The notes: generated from the sequence alone by a model not told the origin. DNA of 64,000 bases from Methanosarcina sp. MTP4 (GCF_000970045.1 NZ_CP009505.1:4054808-4118807), one strand, 5' to 3'. Positions 35,625 through 45,258 are shown, counted from the first letter of the stretch. A program made the numbers and translations.

Positions 35625-36497
35625 TCAGTCCCCCGCAAACCTGTCCAGGATATTTTTCATTTCTCTGGAAAGGACAACCCACAAACCATCGATCAGATCC
35701 AGCAGTTCCGGCAGGATGCGGAGTACTGCGTATGAAATTAAAAAGAGAGCTATTCCTGAACCTGCCTTTGCAATATAGTTGTGGGCAATCGAGAAACTGT
35801 TAATGCCAAACCACTGTTCCCCGTAAGCCAGAACCACAAAACTATCCCTGATAAGATTGAGCACGTAAATCACCGGTACTGAAACAATAAAAGCGGCAAC
35901 CAGGCGCCTGAAAGGAGCACTGACAGAACCGATAAGTCCCATGAAAAGAGCAATGCTCTCGATTGCCGTACAGGCAAGGATGATCTCCACGGTATACCCG
36001 TTCAGGGTTATCATATTCCAGTCCTTCATATACACAGGGATATCAAAATAATGGAGTATCCAGACAACCTGGGAGGCTACCTCTCCTATGATCCAGGTGT
36101 TAAGGGCTGAAAAATTCGCAAATGGGAAATAGATAAGAGCTCCGAGGGCACTTGCACTTGTAAGCATGGAAGTTATTTCCATGCCTTTTTCCATGCCATT
36201 GGGGGAAGGAATTTTCGAGCGTACCAGATCCCTGTTCTTTCCTACCAGGAGGACGCCTTCCCTGTATTCCCGGAGCATTATGTACGCAACGAACACACAG
36301 AAAAGGGCAAAGATAAAGGTTAAGCCCACATTTGCATAGTCCTGAATCTCTATGTAGTGAAAGGGCTGGTAACCCCAGTGAACGGAAAATAATCCCCAGC
36401 CTATTCCGCCGACCAGTTTGCGGACCATAAGGTTCCTGGGAATTACTGATGATGCAATCATTAACCCGACTGCAAGCCAGAGTACATTTTCGATCAT
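35625..36497 (-). CDS. artA: Archaeosortase A
   Basis: A membrane transpeptidase-like enzyme that removes C-terminal PGF-CTERM-type sorting signals so that a lipid anchor can be attached. The 290-residue protein has about eight membrane segments. The catalytic set is visible: Cys176 (ACTAIES), Arg217 (NLIRDSFV) and His239 (IAHNYIAKAGSG). Linkage to pssA and asd matches haloarchaeal work tying ArtA to archaetidylserine/ethanolamine synthesis. The family is known; the exact substrates in this organism are not. Confidence 0.9.
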   Translation of the reverse strand: MIENVLWLAVGLMIASSVIPRNLMVRKLVGGIGWGLFSVHWGYQPFHYIEIQDYANVGLTFIFALFCVFVAYIMLREYREGVLLVGKNRDLVRSKIPSPNGMEKGMEITSMLTSASALGALIYFPFANFSALNTWIIGEVASQVVWILHYFDIPVYMKDWNMITLNGYTVEIILACTAIESIALFMGLIGSVSAPFRRLVAAFIVSVPVIYVLNLIRDSFVVLAYGEQWFGINSFSIAHNYIAKAGSGIALFLISYAVLRILPELLDLIDGLWVVLSREMKNILDRFAGD

Positions 36498-37075
36498 TTT
36501 TCAAGCACCTTTTTCCGGAAAACAGTATCTGAAATTCTCCAAGATGATTAAAAGCATTTCTATTGAAGATTCAGTTACAAGCTACCAGGCATGCGGATTT
36601 TAGTCTCATTTGAAAAACCCGATGCGTTATGGCTGCAAAAGCCAGAAGAAGCCCGGGAGAGAGCACTTGATTTACAAGCACTTAGTAAGTATGATAATAA
36701 ATTTCTATTATAGAAGAATACCGATTACAAGAAGGTTTCCGTTAATAAAAAACCTGCTGCCTGACAAAAAGAAGTTTACCAGATGGAAAAGAGAAGTTAC
36801 TTAGGAAGCAAAGAATAGAAAACTTTAAGAAAGGCTTCAGCAAAAGGAATCTTTTTGCATGAGAAATTCCTGCAAAGAAAAAAAGAATTTAGAAGAATAA
36901 TTGAAATATGATAACGATTTTCTACATATGTACAATAATAATATAATATTCTGCTATAACATAATACAACATAATATAATATTCTACTCCGGCACACCTG
37001 CCGGAAAAACATCATTCATGAGGAGATTGATAGCGGTAAAAACATCTCCATGAAAGTGTGTTACGAAGGCGTTTT
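36498..37075. other. artA / Nudix divergent spacer
   Basis: AT-rich, with no convincing gene. ACATAATATAATATTCT and related TATA-like runs (about 36940-36990) probably contain the promoter of the rightward Nudix-tfs genes. Confidence 0.45.
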
Positions 37076-37495
37076 ATGAGTCCTCCCTCCAGTCCCAGTC
37101 TAACCGTAGACGCAGTGATCCTCTATAAAAACAGGCTTGTTCTTATAAAGAGAAAAAACCCCCCCTATCAAGGAAAATTTGCCCTTCCGGGCGGCTTTGT
37201 TGAAGTCGGAGAAAGCACGGAAAAGGCAGCTGTAAGAGAAGCTTTTGAAGAAACCGGACTTTCTATAGAACTCGTCAAGTTAATCGGGGTCTATTCCGAC
37301 CCCCGTCGAGACCCGAGAAGGCATACGGTTTCGGTGTGTTACCTCGCGACAGGACAAGGACAATTAAGATCGGGCTCTGATGCCGCTGATGTGGAGCTTT
37401 TTGAACTTGATTCAATCCCTGAACTGGCTTTTGACCATGATAAAATGATAAACGATGCAAAAAGTGATATTAATGCGGTTTTGTCCCAAATGTAA
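37076..37495 (+). CDS. Nudix hydrolase (ADP-ribose pyrophosphatase-like)
   Basis: Hydrolyses a nucleoside-diphosphate-linked substrate; ADP-ribose is plausible from similarity, not proven. The 139-residue protein has a complete Nudix box, GGFVEVGESTEKAAVREAFE followed by ETGL. ATG 37076 follows GAAGGCG; the frame is open from 37058. The last 23 bases overlap the TFS gene, indicating an operon. Confidence 0.88.
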   Translation: MSPPSSPSLTVDAVILYKNRLVLIKRKNPPYQGKFALPGGFVEVGESTEKAAVREAFEETGLSIELVKLIGVYSDPRRDPRRHTVSVCYLATGQGQLRSGSDAADVELFELDSIPELAFDHDKMINDAKSDINAVLSQM

Positions 37496-37787
37496 AAGTA
37501 TGATGTTTCCTAAGAATGGCAATTTAGAATGTAGAAAATGTGGTCATTCGGAACCCGTTGAAGAAAACGCAAAAGCGTTTGTCTCCAAAGCAAAGATGGA
37601 AGAACACGAAGTGGTAGTCCTGGAAGGGGAACAGATGTCGGGTCTGCCCTCAACAAACGCAAAATGTCCGGAATGCGGGAATAACAGCGCATACTGGTGG
37701 TTAAGACAGCTCCGATCTGCAGATGAGTCAGAAACCCGCTTTTTCAAGTGCACCAAATGTGGGTTCACCTGGAGAGAATACGACTAA
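37473..37787 (+). CDS. tfs: Transcription factor S (TFIIS/RpoM-like RNA cleavage factor)
   Basis: Stimulates transcript cleavage by backtracked RNA polymerase. The 104-residue protein has two zinc ribbons: CPKC..CRKC at the N-terminus and CPECG...CTKCGFTWREYD at the C-terminus. The acidic cleavage hairpin reads SADESETRFF (Asp-Glu). The ATG at 37473 gives the family start MRFCPKC and overlaps the Nudix gene; the frame is open from 37455. Confidence 0.92.
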   Translation: MRFCPKCKSMMFPKNGNLECRKCGHSEPVEENAKAFVSKAKMEEHEVVVLEGEQMSGLPSTNAKCPECGNNSAYWWLRQLRSADESETRFFKCTKCGFTWREYD

Positions 37788-38123
37788 AAATCCGGGAAAA
37801 AAATCCTATCGCAAAAAAAAGCTCGAGAACTGTAAGGGAGTTGCTGTTCCCGCAACCCTGCATTCCTAAAAGAAAGCGAATGCCCCCTGCGAACCTGCCT
37901 TCCGACTTCCGGATGAGGTTAAAGCCTCCGGTTTTCTAACCAAGCTTTATATAGTTGCCGGGACTTTGGACCTATTGATTCCAAAATTCCAGAAGGTTGT
38001 TTCCCCGGATTCCGGATTTTTCCGTCCGAAACGGCCTGAAAGCGCCCTCGCCTATAAAGAAATTTATATATCTCAAGGGTAAATAGGAGTTTAAGATTTA
38101 AATTTATTTAACGGAGAAGAACT
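37788..38123. promoter_or_regulatory. PCNA upstream region
   Basis: No gene is seen. TATA-like AAATTTATATATCTC at about 38060-38072 sits about 55 bases before the pcn ATG. A second, CTTTATATAG, lies at about 37943. Confidence 0.55.
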
Positions 38124-38861
38124 ATGTTCAAGGCAGCGATTAATGCAGAGCTTCTGAAAGATTCGATTGCCTCACTGGCTGTAATTGTCGATGAAGTACG
38201 CTTCAGGATTAACTCGGAAGGAATTACCGTAAAAGCGGTTGACCCCGCAAACGTTGCGATGGGGATTTTCGAGCTCGGGTCGGCAGCTTTTGATGAATAC
38301 AGCGCAGATGAGTGCGAAATCGGAGTCGACCTGAACAAGATCACGGACCTGCTGGGAATTGCGGACAGGAGCGATACCGTGAGGATGGAGCTTGACGAAG
38401 TAAACCAGAAACTCCTTATCGACGTCGGTGGGCTTTCTTACACCCTTTCCCTCCTTGACCCCTCAACCATCCGGGCAGAACCGCGGGTACCCCAGCTCGA
38501 GCTGCCCGCAAAAGTCGTCCTTAACGGAGCTGACCTGAGGCGGGCTGTAAAGGCGTCCGAAAAGATCAGTGACCACATGCTCATGGGAATTTCCGACGAT
38601 ACCTTTTACATGGAAGCAAAAGGCGACACCGACAAGGTCCGCCTGGAGATGGGCAGGGACCAGCTGATCGACATGAAGTCTGGAGATGCATGTTCACTCT
38701 TCTCCCTGGACTACCTGTCCGATATTGTCAAACCCACAAACAAGATTAACGAGGTTACCCTCTCCCTTGGCAGAGACTTCCCAATCCTGATCGATTTTGA
38801 AATCGCAAACGGGGCAGGAAAGATCTCCTATCTTCTGGCTCCGAGAATTGAGTCGGACTAA
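38124..38861 (+). CDS. pcn: DNA polymerase sliding clamp (PCNA)
   Basis: A homotrimeric ring that tethers polymerase, ligase and nucleases to DNA. The 245-residue protein has the two-domain clamp fold: MFKAAINAELLKDSIASLAV (first part shown), the interdomain loop LDPSTIRAEPRVPQLELPAK, and the C-terminal LLAPRIESD. GGAGAAG lies 8 bases before the ATG. The primase large subunit starts six bases later. Confidence 0.95.
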   Translation: MFKAAINAELLKDSIASLAVIVDEVRFRINSEGITVKAVDPANVAMGIFELGSAAFDEYSADECEIGVDLNKITDLLGIADRSDTVRMELDEVNQKLLIDVGGLSYTLSLLDPSTIRAEPRVPQLELPAKVVLNGADLRRAVKASEKISDHMLMGISDDTFYMEAKGDTDKVRLEMGRDQLIDMKSGDACSLFSLDYLSDIVKPTNKINEVTLSLGRDFPILIDFEIANGAGKISYLLAPRIESD

Positions 38862-38866
38862 CATTT

Positions 38867-39982
38867 ATGGAAAATGAACAACTGGCATACTACCCATTTG
38901 TTTCAGAAGCATCTGCTTACGTGGAAAGCCTGGGGGTATCTCTGGATAGCCTCCTCAATTCCCGTGCCTACCGGGCTGCCAGAGCCCGGGGGATAGGACG
39001 GGTAAAAGAGGCGCTCGAAGGAGAGATTGGAAAATCTCCCCTCAATGGGGAAGCCCAGGTCCTTTCAGAACTCCTTTCTTATCCTTTTGCCAGGATGCTG
39101 GTCGCGTGTATTGATGACCAGCTCTTTACCCGGCGCTATGCCCTGGCAGAGGCAAAAGCTGCCTATACTCTCCTGAAAACGGAAAGTAACGATTTTTTGC
39201 TGGAATTCGGGGAGGACTTTGGAATCTCCGCCGAACCCCGGGAAACACATTTCAGCATGCATTTTACGGATTACATCAGGTTCTCGAATTCCTTAAAAGA
39301 CCCCGCCTGGAAACTGACCAACCGCCAGCTCCGTGCAGGAAAAGTCCGGGTTACCAGGGAAGAATTCGCAAGGCTGCTCCAGGAAGCCGTCAGGGAACGC
39401 ATCGAGCAGTCCTTTCCAATCCCCGAAATCCCCGAAGAGATTTCAGCCTTTTGCGCCCCGCACGCTGCCGAGATCAAAGAACAGTTCGAGGTCCAGAAGA
39501 AAAAGTTCGGAGCAACGGATTTCGGAGTTGTGGAACCCGGACTCTTCCCCCCCTGTATCACCCATGCTCTGGCAAACGTGCAGGGCGGGGTAAACCTGGC
39601 ACATTCCATGCGCTTTGCCATGACCTCTTTTCTCCTGAACGTCGGGATGTCCGTGGACGAAATCCTGAACCTCTTCAACGTCTCCCCTGACTTTGACGCG
39701 GAAAAAACCCTCTACCAGATCGAGCACATCGCCGGAGCTACGGGCAACGAGTACAAACCTCCTGCCTGCGACACCATGCGGACCTACGGGAACTGCGTAG
39801 GAAAGGACGGGATCTGCGCAAAGATCAGCCACCCCCTGGGATATTACGAGAGAAAAGTTTTCCTGAAGAACAGGGATAGGGAAAAGGAAGAGAATAAAGG
39901 AGAGCAGAAGGAGAAAGAGGGGAAAAGAGGAGAAAAGGAAAAGAAAGAAGAAGCAGGAAAAAAAAAGAAGAAGCAAAATTAA
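38867..39982 (+). CDS. priL: DNA primase large subunit PriL
   Basis: Regulatory, iron-sulfur-containing subunit of archaeal/eukaryotic-type primase, working with PriS (not in the window). The 371-residue protein has an N-terminal helical domain and a C-terminal domain with cysteines PPCI (about 226), CDTM (about 303), CVGKDGIC (about 311) that can ligate 4Fe-4S. The last about 40 residues are an unusual Lys/Glu-only tail. It follows pcn by five bases and is co-transcribed with it. Confidence 0.92.
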   Translation: MENEQLAYYPFVSEASAYVESLGVSLDSLLNSRAYRAARARGIGRVKEALEGEIGKSPLNGEAQVLSELLSYPFARMLVACIDDQLFTRRYALAEAKAAYTLLKTESNDFLLEFGEDFGISAEPRETHFSMHFTDYIRFSNSLKDPAWKLTNRQLRAGKVRVTREEFARLLQEAVRERIEQSFPIPEIPEEISAFCAPHAAEIKEQFEVQKKKFGATDFGVVEPGLFPPCITHALANVQGGVNLAHSMRFAMTSFLLNVGMSVDEILNLFNVSPDFDAEKTLYQIEHIAGATGNEYKPPACDTMRTYGNCVGKDGICAKISHPLGYYERKVFLKNRDREKEENKGEQKEKEGKRGEKEKKEEAGKKKKKQN

Positions 39983-40065
39983 TAAAAAAAGAAGTAGAAT
40001 AAGTGGTCTTAAATCCTATTGCCTTCTCCCTCTTCTTATAGAATTGCTTTTTTTCTTCCTTTCAC

Positions 40066-41385
40066 TCACTTCCGTTTGTATTCCCTGCACTTTTCCACGA
40101 ACTTTTCTACCGGGAAGGTAGAGGGATGAGCGTGCATGTACCCTGCCAGGGTGTTGTGTTCAATCAGCCCGTCAAAACCGCCCTGGATGCCTTTTCCGCG
40201 GAGCATTTCGTAGGCAAACCTGGCGTCCCTGTCGCAGTCGGTGAGGGAGTAGTGGAACTCGTGCCCTTTGAGGTTGTGGGAACTGAAATTTTTGTCAAGG
40301 GGGCGGGCTTCGGTGTACCCGAGGCCTCTTAAGCGATTTGTCATGCGGGTGTCGGCGGGAACGACGTCTGCAAGTTTGTAGGTCCGGCCTTCCACTTCAT
40401 AGGTCCCGCAGAGGTATAGCAGCCCTCCGCATTCCCCGTAGATGGGCAGGCCGTCGGCTGAAAGGTCCTTTAAGCCGCGGGTGGTCTTCGAAACTTCCAG
40501 TTCCCCGGCGTAGAGTTCAGGGTAGCCGCCTCCGAAATAGATCCCATCCACGTCCGGAAGTTCCCCTTTCATGGGACTGAAGAACTCGATATCAGCCCCG
40601 CAGGCCCGGAAGGCGTCGAACATGTCCTGGTAGTAGAAGCAAAATGCTGCGTCCATGGCAACCCCTATCCTTACGTCCGCTTCCTTATCAGGAATTTCTT
40701 CTATTTCAGGAACGGAACAGGGTTCAGAAAGTTCGAGAACTGCGTCAAGGTCCACATTTTCCTCAATGAATTCCGCCATTTCGGCAGTGTTGTAGTCCTT
40801 TTCATGAGCCATGTACAGCCCGAGGTGCCGGGAGGGAACCTCGATATCTTTCCTCCGCGGGATCATTCCTACAATGGGTATATCCCCGGGAAGAGCGTTT
40901 TTGATCATTTCCCCGTGGCGGGGGCTTCCGACCTTGTTCAGGATGACGCCTGCAATCCGGACTTCCGGGTCAAACTCGGAGTAGCCCTTGAGGAGAGCTG
41001 CAGCGCTTCGGGACATCCCGTGCACGTTGATGACCAGAAGTACCGGAATGTCAAGGATCTTTGCAACATGCGCCGAGCTTGCAATTTCCGTAGAGTCCAT
41101 TCCGTCAAAGAGCCCCATTACCCCTTCAACGACAGAGATTTCGGCATCTCCGGAGGTTCTTGCAACCGTTTCCCCAACCCCGTCCGTGCCCATCATATAG
41201 GTATCCAGGTTCCGGGAAGGACGCCCGCAAATTGCGGTATGGTGAGAGGGATCGATGTAATCCGGGCCAACTTTGTAAGGCTGGACCTTAAGCTGCCTGT
41301 GCTTGAGGGCCGCCATTATACCCATGGAGACAGTGGTTTTTCCAACTCCGCTGTGGGTTCCTGCAATAAGTATTCCTTTTGTCAT
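40066..41385 (-). CDS. cbiA: Cobyrinate / Ni-sirohydrochlorin a,c-diamide synthase (CbiA/CfbB family)
   Basis: ATP- and glutamine-dependent amidation of corrin (cobalamin) or Ni-sirohydrochlorin (F430) side chains. The 439-residue protein has an N-terminal DTB-synthetase-like ATPase with GTHSGVGKTT (residues 8-17) and a C-terminal class I amidotransferase with YGECGGLLYL (nucleophile Cys) and HEFHYS. Both paralogues occur in methanogens. With no F430 or cobalamin genes adjacent, the two roles cannot be separated here. Confidence 0.85.
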   Translation of the reverse strand: MTKGILIAGTHSGVGKTTVSMGIMAALKHRQLKVQPYKVGPDYIDPSHHTAICGRPSRNLDTYMMGTDGVGETVARTSGDAEISVVEGVMGLFDGMDSTEIASSAHVAKILDIPVLLVINVHGMSRSAAALLKGYSEFDPEVRIAGVILNKVGSPRHGEMIKNALPGDIPIVGMIPRRKDIEVPSRHLGLYMAHEKDYNTAEMAEFIEENVDLDAVLELSEPCSVPEIEEIPDKEADVRIGVAMDAAFCFYYQDMFDAFRACGADIEFFSPMKGELPDVDGIYFGGGYPELYAGELEVSKTTRGLKDLSADGLPIYGECGGLLYLCGTYEVEGRTYKLADVVPADTRMTNRLRGLGYTEARPLDKNFSSHNLKGHEFHYSLTDCDRDARFAYEMLRGKGIQGGFDGLIEHNTLAGYMHAHPSTFPVEKFVEKCREYKRK

Positions 41386-41828
41386 TTGCTCACTATTGTA
41401 CAGATTAATATATATTAATTGGGCTGCTGCAAAACTCTGAGAACCTGAGACACTGAAGCCCCGTGCAGAAAATTTTACAAATAGGGTTATAAATAGGGTT
41501 ACAAATGGAGATATAAATAGGACTATAAAAAGAAATATAAATAGGGACGTTTTTTATAAAAATGAAAAACCTATCCGGGAGCCGAAGAATAAAATTCCTT
41601 TCACCTGAGTTTATCCCGGACCTGCGCTACTCATTTATATTACCTACTATTAGGTATATTACCGGCTATACATAACCGGTTTTTATTTCAGAGACCATTT
41701 TCGCCTTCTGCAGTGACGTTTTTCAGCTGCGGGAGCAAAAAACTATAATTCGAATTACAACTACAATTATTCGAATTACAACTACAATTAGAATTATAAT
41801 TATAAAAAAATGAAAAGGCTGGAAACCC
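41386..41828. other. cbiA / moaA divergent spacer
   Basis: Contains ATAAATAGG(G)-type repeats (about 41477-41550), then a duplicated ATTCGAATTACAACTACAATT (21-base unit without its last base, 41746-41790) just before moaA. TATA-like TTATATTACC and GGTATATTACC lie at about 41636-41662. Confidence 0.5.
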
Positions 41829-42884
41829 ATGTCAGAAGACAGGCCTGAACTCAATGCTCAAAAAACATCATTCGGAGCAACAAAGAAAACAGGAGCAGGA
41901 AAAGATACTTTTGAAAACGTTCTGCCCCTGGCAGACCCTTACGGACGAAAAGTAACGGGGCTGCGCATATCGATCACGGAGAGGTGCAACCTTGCCTGCA
42001 TGTACTGCCACAACGAAGGCTCGGAAGGCTGCACGCGGGGCCCTTCCGAAAAAGAGATGCCTCCGGAACTAATCTGTGAAATCGTCCGTACAGCGGCAAA
42101 ATTCGGGGTCCGCAAGGTCAAATTCTCAGGAGGAGAACCCCTGCTCCGAAAGGATTTCGAGGAAATCCTGGCTTGCCTTCCACCCCTGAAGGAGGTCTCG
42201 GCAACTACCAACGGCGTCCTGCTCTCAAAACGCGCAAAATCCCTGAAAGCTGCGGGCCTGGACAGGGTAAATGTGAGCCTTGACTCCCTCATTCCGGAAA
42301 GGTACGAGGCAATAACCGGAGCTCCTCCGGGCACCCTGGAAAAGGTGAAGGAAGGAATCGACAGCGCCGTTGAAGCGGGCCTGACCCCGGTAAAACTGAA
42401 CATGGTGCTCCTGAAAGGCGTAAATGACGGCGAGATCGATGCCATGATGGACTTCGTCCGCCCCTACGAGGGCCAGGTCATTCTGCAGCTAATTGAACTC
42501 ATGGACATCGACCCGGAACTCTCCCCGTATATGATCGATTCGGAATCCCTCAAAAAAACCCTGGCAGAGAGGGCGAGCGAGGTCAGGGTCCGGCACCTGC
42601 ACCACCGGAAAAAGTACATGATCGACGGGGTGGAAGTGGAGTTCGTACAGCCCATGGACAACTCCGAATTCTGCGCCAACTGCAGCAGGCTCAGGGTCAC
42701 TGCAGACGGGAAATTAAAACCCTGCCTGCTGGTAAACGACAACCTGGTAGACGCCATAGAGGCAGAAAATCCGGAAGAGATCGAAAAGCTCCTGAGGCTT
42801 GCGGTAAGCCGGAGAAAGCCCTATTACATAGCTGGCGCTGAAAAGAAAAGAATAGAACTCAAGGTTACAGGGGAAAAAAATTGA
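41829..42884 (+). CDS. moaA: GTP 3',8-cyclase MoaA (molybdopterin synthesis)
   Basis: A radical-SAM enzyme for the first step of molybdenum/tungsten cofactor synthesis, needed by formylmethanofuran dehydrogenase. The 351-residue protein has the SAM cluster motif CNLACMYC, the FSGGEPLLR motif, and the second cluster CANC...C (FCANCSRLRVTADGKLKPCLL, partly shown). There is a 35-residue N-terminal extension. It lacks the C-terminal Gly-Gly used by bacterial MoaA, ending VTGEKN. A 56-codon gene follows. Confidence 0.92.
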   Translation: MSEDRPELNAQKTSFGATKKTGAGKDTFENVLPLADPYGRKVTGLRISITERCNLACMYCHNEGSEGCTRGPSEKEMPPELICEIVRTAAKFGVRKVKFSGGEPLLRKDFEEILACLPPLKEVSATTNGVLLSKRAKSLKAAGLDRVNVSLDSLIPERYEAITGAPPGTLEKVKEGIDSAVEAGLTPVKLNMVLLKGVNDGEIDAMMDFVRPYEGQVILQLIELMDIDPELSPYMIDSESLKKTLAERASEVRVRHLHHRKKYMIDGVEVEFVQPMDNSEFCANCSRLRVTADGKLKPCLLVNDNLVDAIEAENPEEIEKLLRLAVSRRKPYYIAGAEKKRIELKVTGEKN

Positions 42885-42958
42885 AGTAACAAAGAGCAAT
42901 AAAAAACAGCATAAAAGAAAGGAAAAAAGGAAAGAAAGGAAAAGAAGGAGGAAGAAAA

Positions 42959-43129
42959 GTGAAAACCGAACTCGTAATTGATGGAAAGAAAGTTCCGATG
43001 AACGACTTTATAAGGAAAATCTTCACCAACACCGTAGGAGCAATGGCGGAATGCCTGCACGGAATCGACGAAAACTGGACAGAGATTTCGTTAAAAATAG
43101 AAAAAGACGGGGAAGAAGAAAAATCCTGA
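42959..43129 (+). CDS. 56-residue conserved-looking small archaeal protein
   Basis: The GTG at 42959 is preceded by a strong AAGGAGG (42945-42951, 7-base spacer) and opens 56 codons. The peptide (MKTELVIDGKKVPMNDFIRK...VGAMAECLHGIDENWTEISLKIEKDGEEEKS) has a strand-helix-strand pattern. It resembles small euryarchaeal proteins I recall with VxINGKxIPLNxFV starts, though I cannot name the family. It is 74 bases after moaA and probably co-transcribed. Confidence 0.75.
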   Translation: MKTELVIDGKKVPMNDFIRKIFTNTVGAMAECLHGIDENWTEISLKIEKDGEEEKS

Positions 43130-43741
43130 TTTATGGATTTGAATCCCCAATGTACTTCCACTTTTTTGGACTTATCTGAGCTTATGCCAAAATTTACTAA
43201 AATGCTTTAAAACGGTAAAAAAAGATTAAGAATACTTATTTATCCAAAAAATTACATATAATGCTTTTAAATTAGTACTCCTCAAAATGCAGATTAAAAA
43301 TTTTAATCATAAATACTTAATTTATGTTATATATAAATTTTAAATTGATATTTAATATGATTTTTTATCATAGAATGTATAAAAATATAATTTTTTACTA
43401 TGTTTGAAACTCCTATTTGCTCCTATTTTACTTATTAAACGATTAATACAACATCTAATTGCTATTATACCTTTATTTAGGCATATAATTACTTTAAAAA
43501 TGTTTAAAACAAATTTTTTCGGCAAATAATTTTTATTAGCCAATATTATTGGAAACTAAGGAATTCTGTGAAAAATGGCATAAGCTCATCTAATTGTTAG
43601 AACTTATCTGGTTTTTAGGACTTGAAGACGTCCAATTTTTCTGATTTATTCAGGTTCTCTGAATTGCCTAATTTTTCAGATTTATCTAATTGTCAGGCAC
43701 GCCTAATTGTCAGGCATACCTAATTGTCAGACTTGCCTGAT
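43130..43741. other. AT-rich spacer after the moaA unit
   Basis: Convergent and extremely AT-rich; no gene is visible. The right end (43683-43742) has four imperfect copies of CCTAATTGTCAGGCATA, next to the surE stop. Confidence 0.5.
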
Positions 43742-43742
43742 T
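43683..43742. repeat. 14-16 bp repeat CTAATTGTCAGGC
   Basis: Four imperfect tandem copies run up to the surE stop codon. Confidence 0.75.
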
Positions 43743-44533
43743 CAAAAATACTTCTCAATTTCTGAAAACTCGATCCTTGCTGTGGAATCCAGGGATATGG
43801 GGGTTATTGAGATGTGTTCTTTTTGCATAAGGGCATGCACGTCTGTCCCTTCGGCTTCTTCCTTTATGAGGTCTCCTGCGATCCAGTAGTAGGGCCTGCC
43901 GCGCGGGTCGTGCCGCTCTTCCACGTCGGTTTTGAAAACCTTCCGGGCGAGGCGGGTGATGTCTATGGGTGTGTCCTCTTCGGCGTGGAAGGGGACGTTT
44001 ATGTTCAGGAGGTCCACGGAATCGGGCATGCCGTGTTTGAGGACGTTTCTTGCAATTCTGTTTACGACCTTTATCGCAACTTCGAAGCGTTCCCGGTGGT
44101 AGTCCCGCGGGTCGTCGAATTTTTCTCCTTCCTCCAGGACCTGGATGGAAGCCGCTATTGCCGGAACACCATAGCTTGCGGCTTCAAGGGCCCCTCCTAT
44201 GGTCCCGGAAGTCGTGATCGTGTCCGTACTGATATTTTCCCCGATATTGAAGCCTGAAAGGATGAGGTCCGGCATTTCCTTCATGATCGTAAAAATCCCG
44301 AGAATAACCGAATCCGTGGGAGTCCCGCCAACGGCATTGGCAGGAATTCCTCCGATATCCGTTTTCGTGATTCTCAGGGGTTCAAAAATAGAGATCGAAC
44401 GCCCGACCCCGCTCTGCTGCATGGCAGGGGCCGAGATGGTGACTTCCCCGAGGTCCGCAACGCTTTCATAAGCAGCTTTGAGACCCGTAGAATAAACACC
44501 GTCATCATTTGTAACAAGGATTTTGGGGGACAT
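43742..44533 (-). CDS. surE: 5'-nucleotidase SurE
   Basis: A metal-dependent survival protein that dephosphorylates nucleoside monophosphates. The 263-residue protein has the N-terminal metal site LVTNDDG, SAPAMQQSGVGRSIS, SGFNIGENISTDTITTSGT (part) and LLNINVP. ATG 44533 (SPKILVTNDDG) follows GAGTGA; the frame continues upstream to 44542. Confidence 0.92.
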   Translation of the reverse strand: MSPKILVTNDDGVYSTGLKAAYESVADLGEVTISAPAMQQSGVGRSISIFEPLRITKTDIGGIPANAVGGTPTDSVILGIFTIMKEMPDLILSGFNIGENISTDTITTSGTIGGALEAASYGVPAIAASIQVLEEGEKFDDPRDYHRERFEVAIKVVNRIARNVLKHGMPDSVDLLNINVPFHAEEDTPIDITRLARKVFKTDVEERHDPRGRPYYWIAGDLIKEEAEGTDVHALMQKEHISITPISLDSTARIEFSEIEKYF

Positions 44534-44929
44534 TAGCTTCACTCTTAAGTTTGCTGATGATTTAAAATTAATGGAGGGGAACCCCCCTGAAATCGTGATT
44601 CATTTTCTTAAGAATCTGCATTGAAAAGTGCCTACAATGAACTTTTCAAATTGTTGTTAGTCAGTATAATCACCATTCGAAGAACAGAATCAAAAGTGAA
44701 AACAAAAACAAAAGTGAAAACAAAAACAAAAATAAAAAATTAAAGAGAAATATGAAATTTCAAGGCTGTTTCTTTGGCGTTTGCTGAGCCCTGGACTCTC
44801 TTTTTACATTGAATTCAAACAATTCCTGAAGCATTCCTTAAAACGCGCCTGTAAAGCGAATAAATAATCCCCCACAAAAACATAAAAGGGGAAATTGAGG
44901 GAATGCTTTGAATTCAACTTAATTGCGGC
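44534..44929. other. Spacer left of the accessory island
   Basis: No gene is seen. GTGAAAACAAAAACAAAA is repeated (44695-44740). The rest is AT-rich. Confidence 0.4.
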
Positions 44930-45112
44930 TTAAAAAATAGTCTTAACCGCATACTCATATAGGTGATACAGGCTCAAAGAAATCATTATCACCTTTATTG
45001 CCAGAAATTCCAGGCTGTGGAGTGATTCCACAACCAGTTCCATACTTAATTCTCTTTCTTCAACGATAAGTTTTACAATTTCTCTTAAACTTCTTTCAAA
45101 CATTTTAATCAT
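44930..45112 (-). CDS. Possible 60-residue protein
   Basis: MIKMFERSLREIVKLIVEER... is amphipathic at the N-terminus and ends with a hydrophobic segment (FLAIKVIMISLSLYHLYEY). GGGGT lies about 12 bases before the ATG, a weak ribosome site. The MITE-like element begins 14 bases upstream of the start. It may be real, a remnant or chance. Confidence 0.3.
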   Translation of the reverse strand: MIKMFERSLREIVKLIVEERELSMELVVESLHSLEFLAIKVIMISLSLYHLYEYAVKTIF

Positions 45113-45125
45113 ACCCCACTGATAA

Positions 45126-45258
45126 ACTCACATTTCGACCCTCTGCCAATGTGAGATATTAATTTCTGTATATTGGCCATTTGATTAATAGGGTCTCAAC
45201 AGAATGGCACACTTGTACCGTTAATTTGTACAAAAATACCAGAATTCGAAATGTGAGT
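45126..45258. mobile_element. 133-bp MITE-like element
   Basis: Perfect 13-bp terminal inverted repeats ACTCACATTTCGA (45126-45138) and TCGAAATGTGAGT (45246-45258) are bordered directly on both sides by GATAA (45121-45125 and 45259-45263), a 5-bp target duplication. The interior has no coding capacity. This is the structure of a non-autonomous transposable element. Confidence 0.7.

Noticed and set aside
36610-36804. 64-codon frame between artA and the Nudix gene
   Set aside because: AT-driven composition, no ribosome site, no domain.
44930-45112. 60-codon frame as a confident gene
   Set aside because: Kept only as a low-confidence entry: weak ribosome site and a MITE-like insertion directly upstream.
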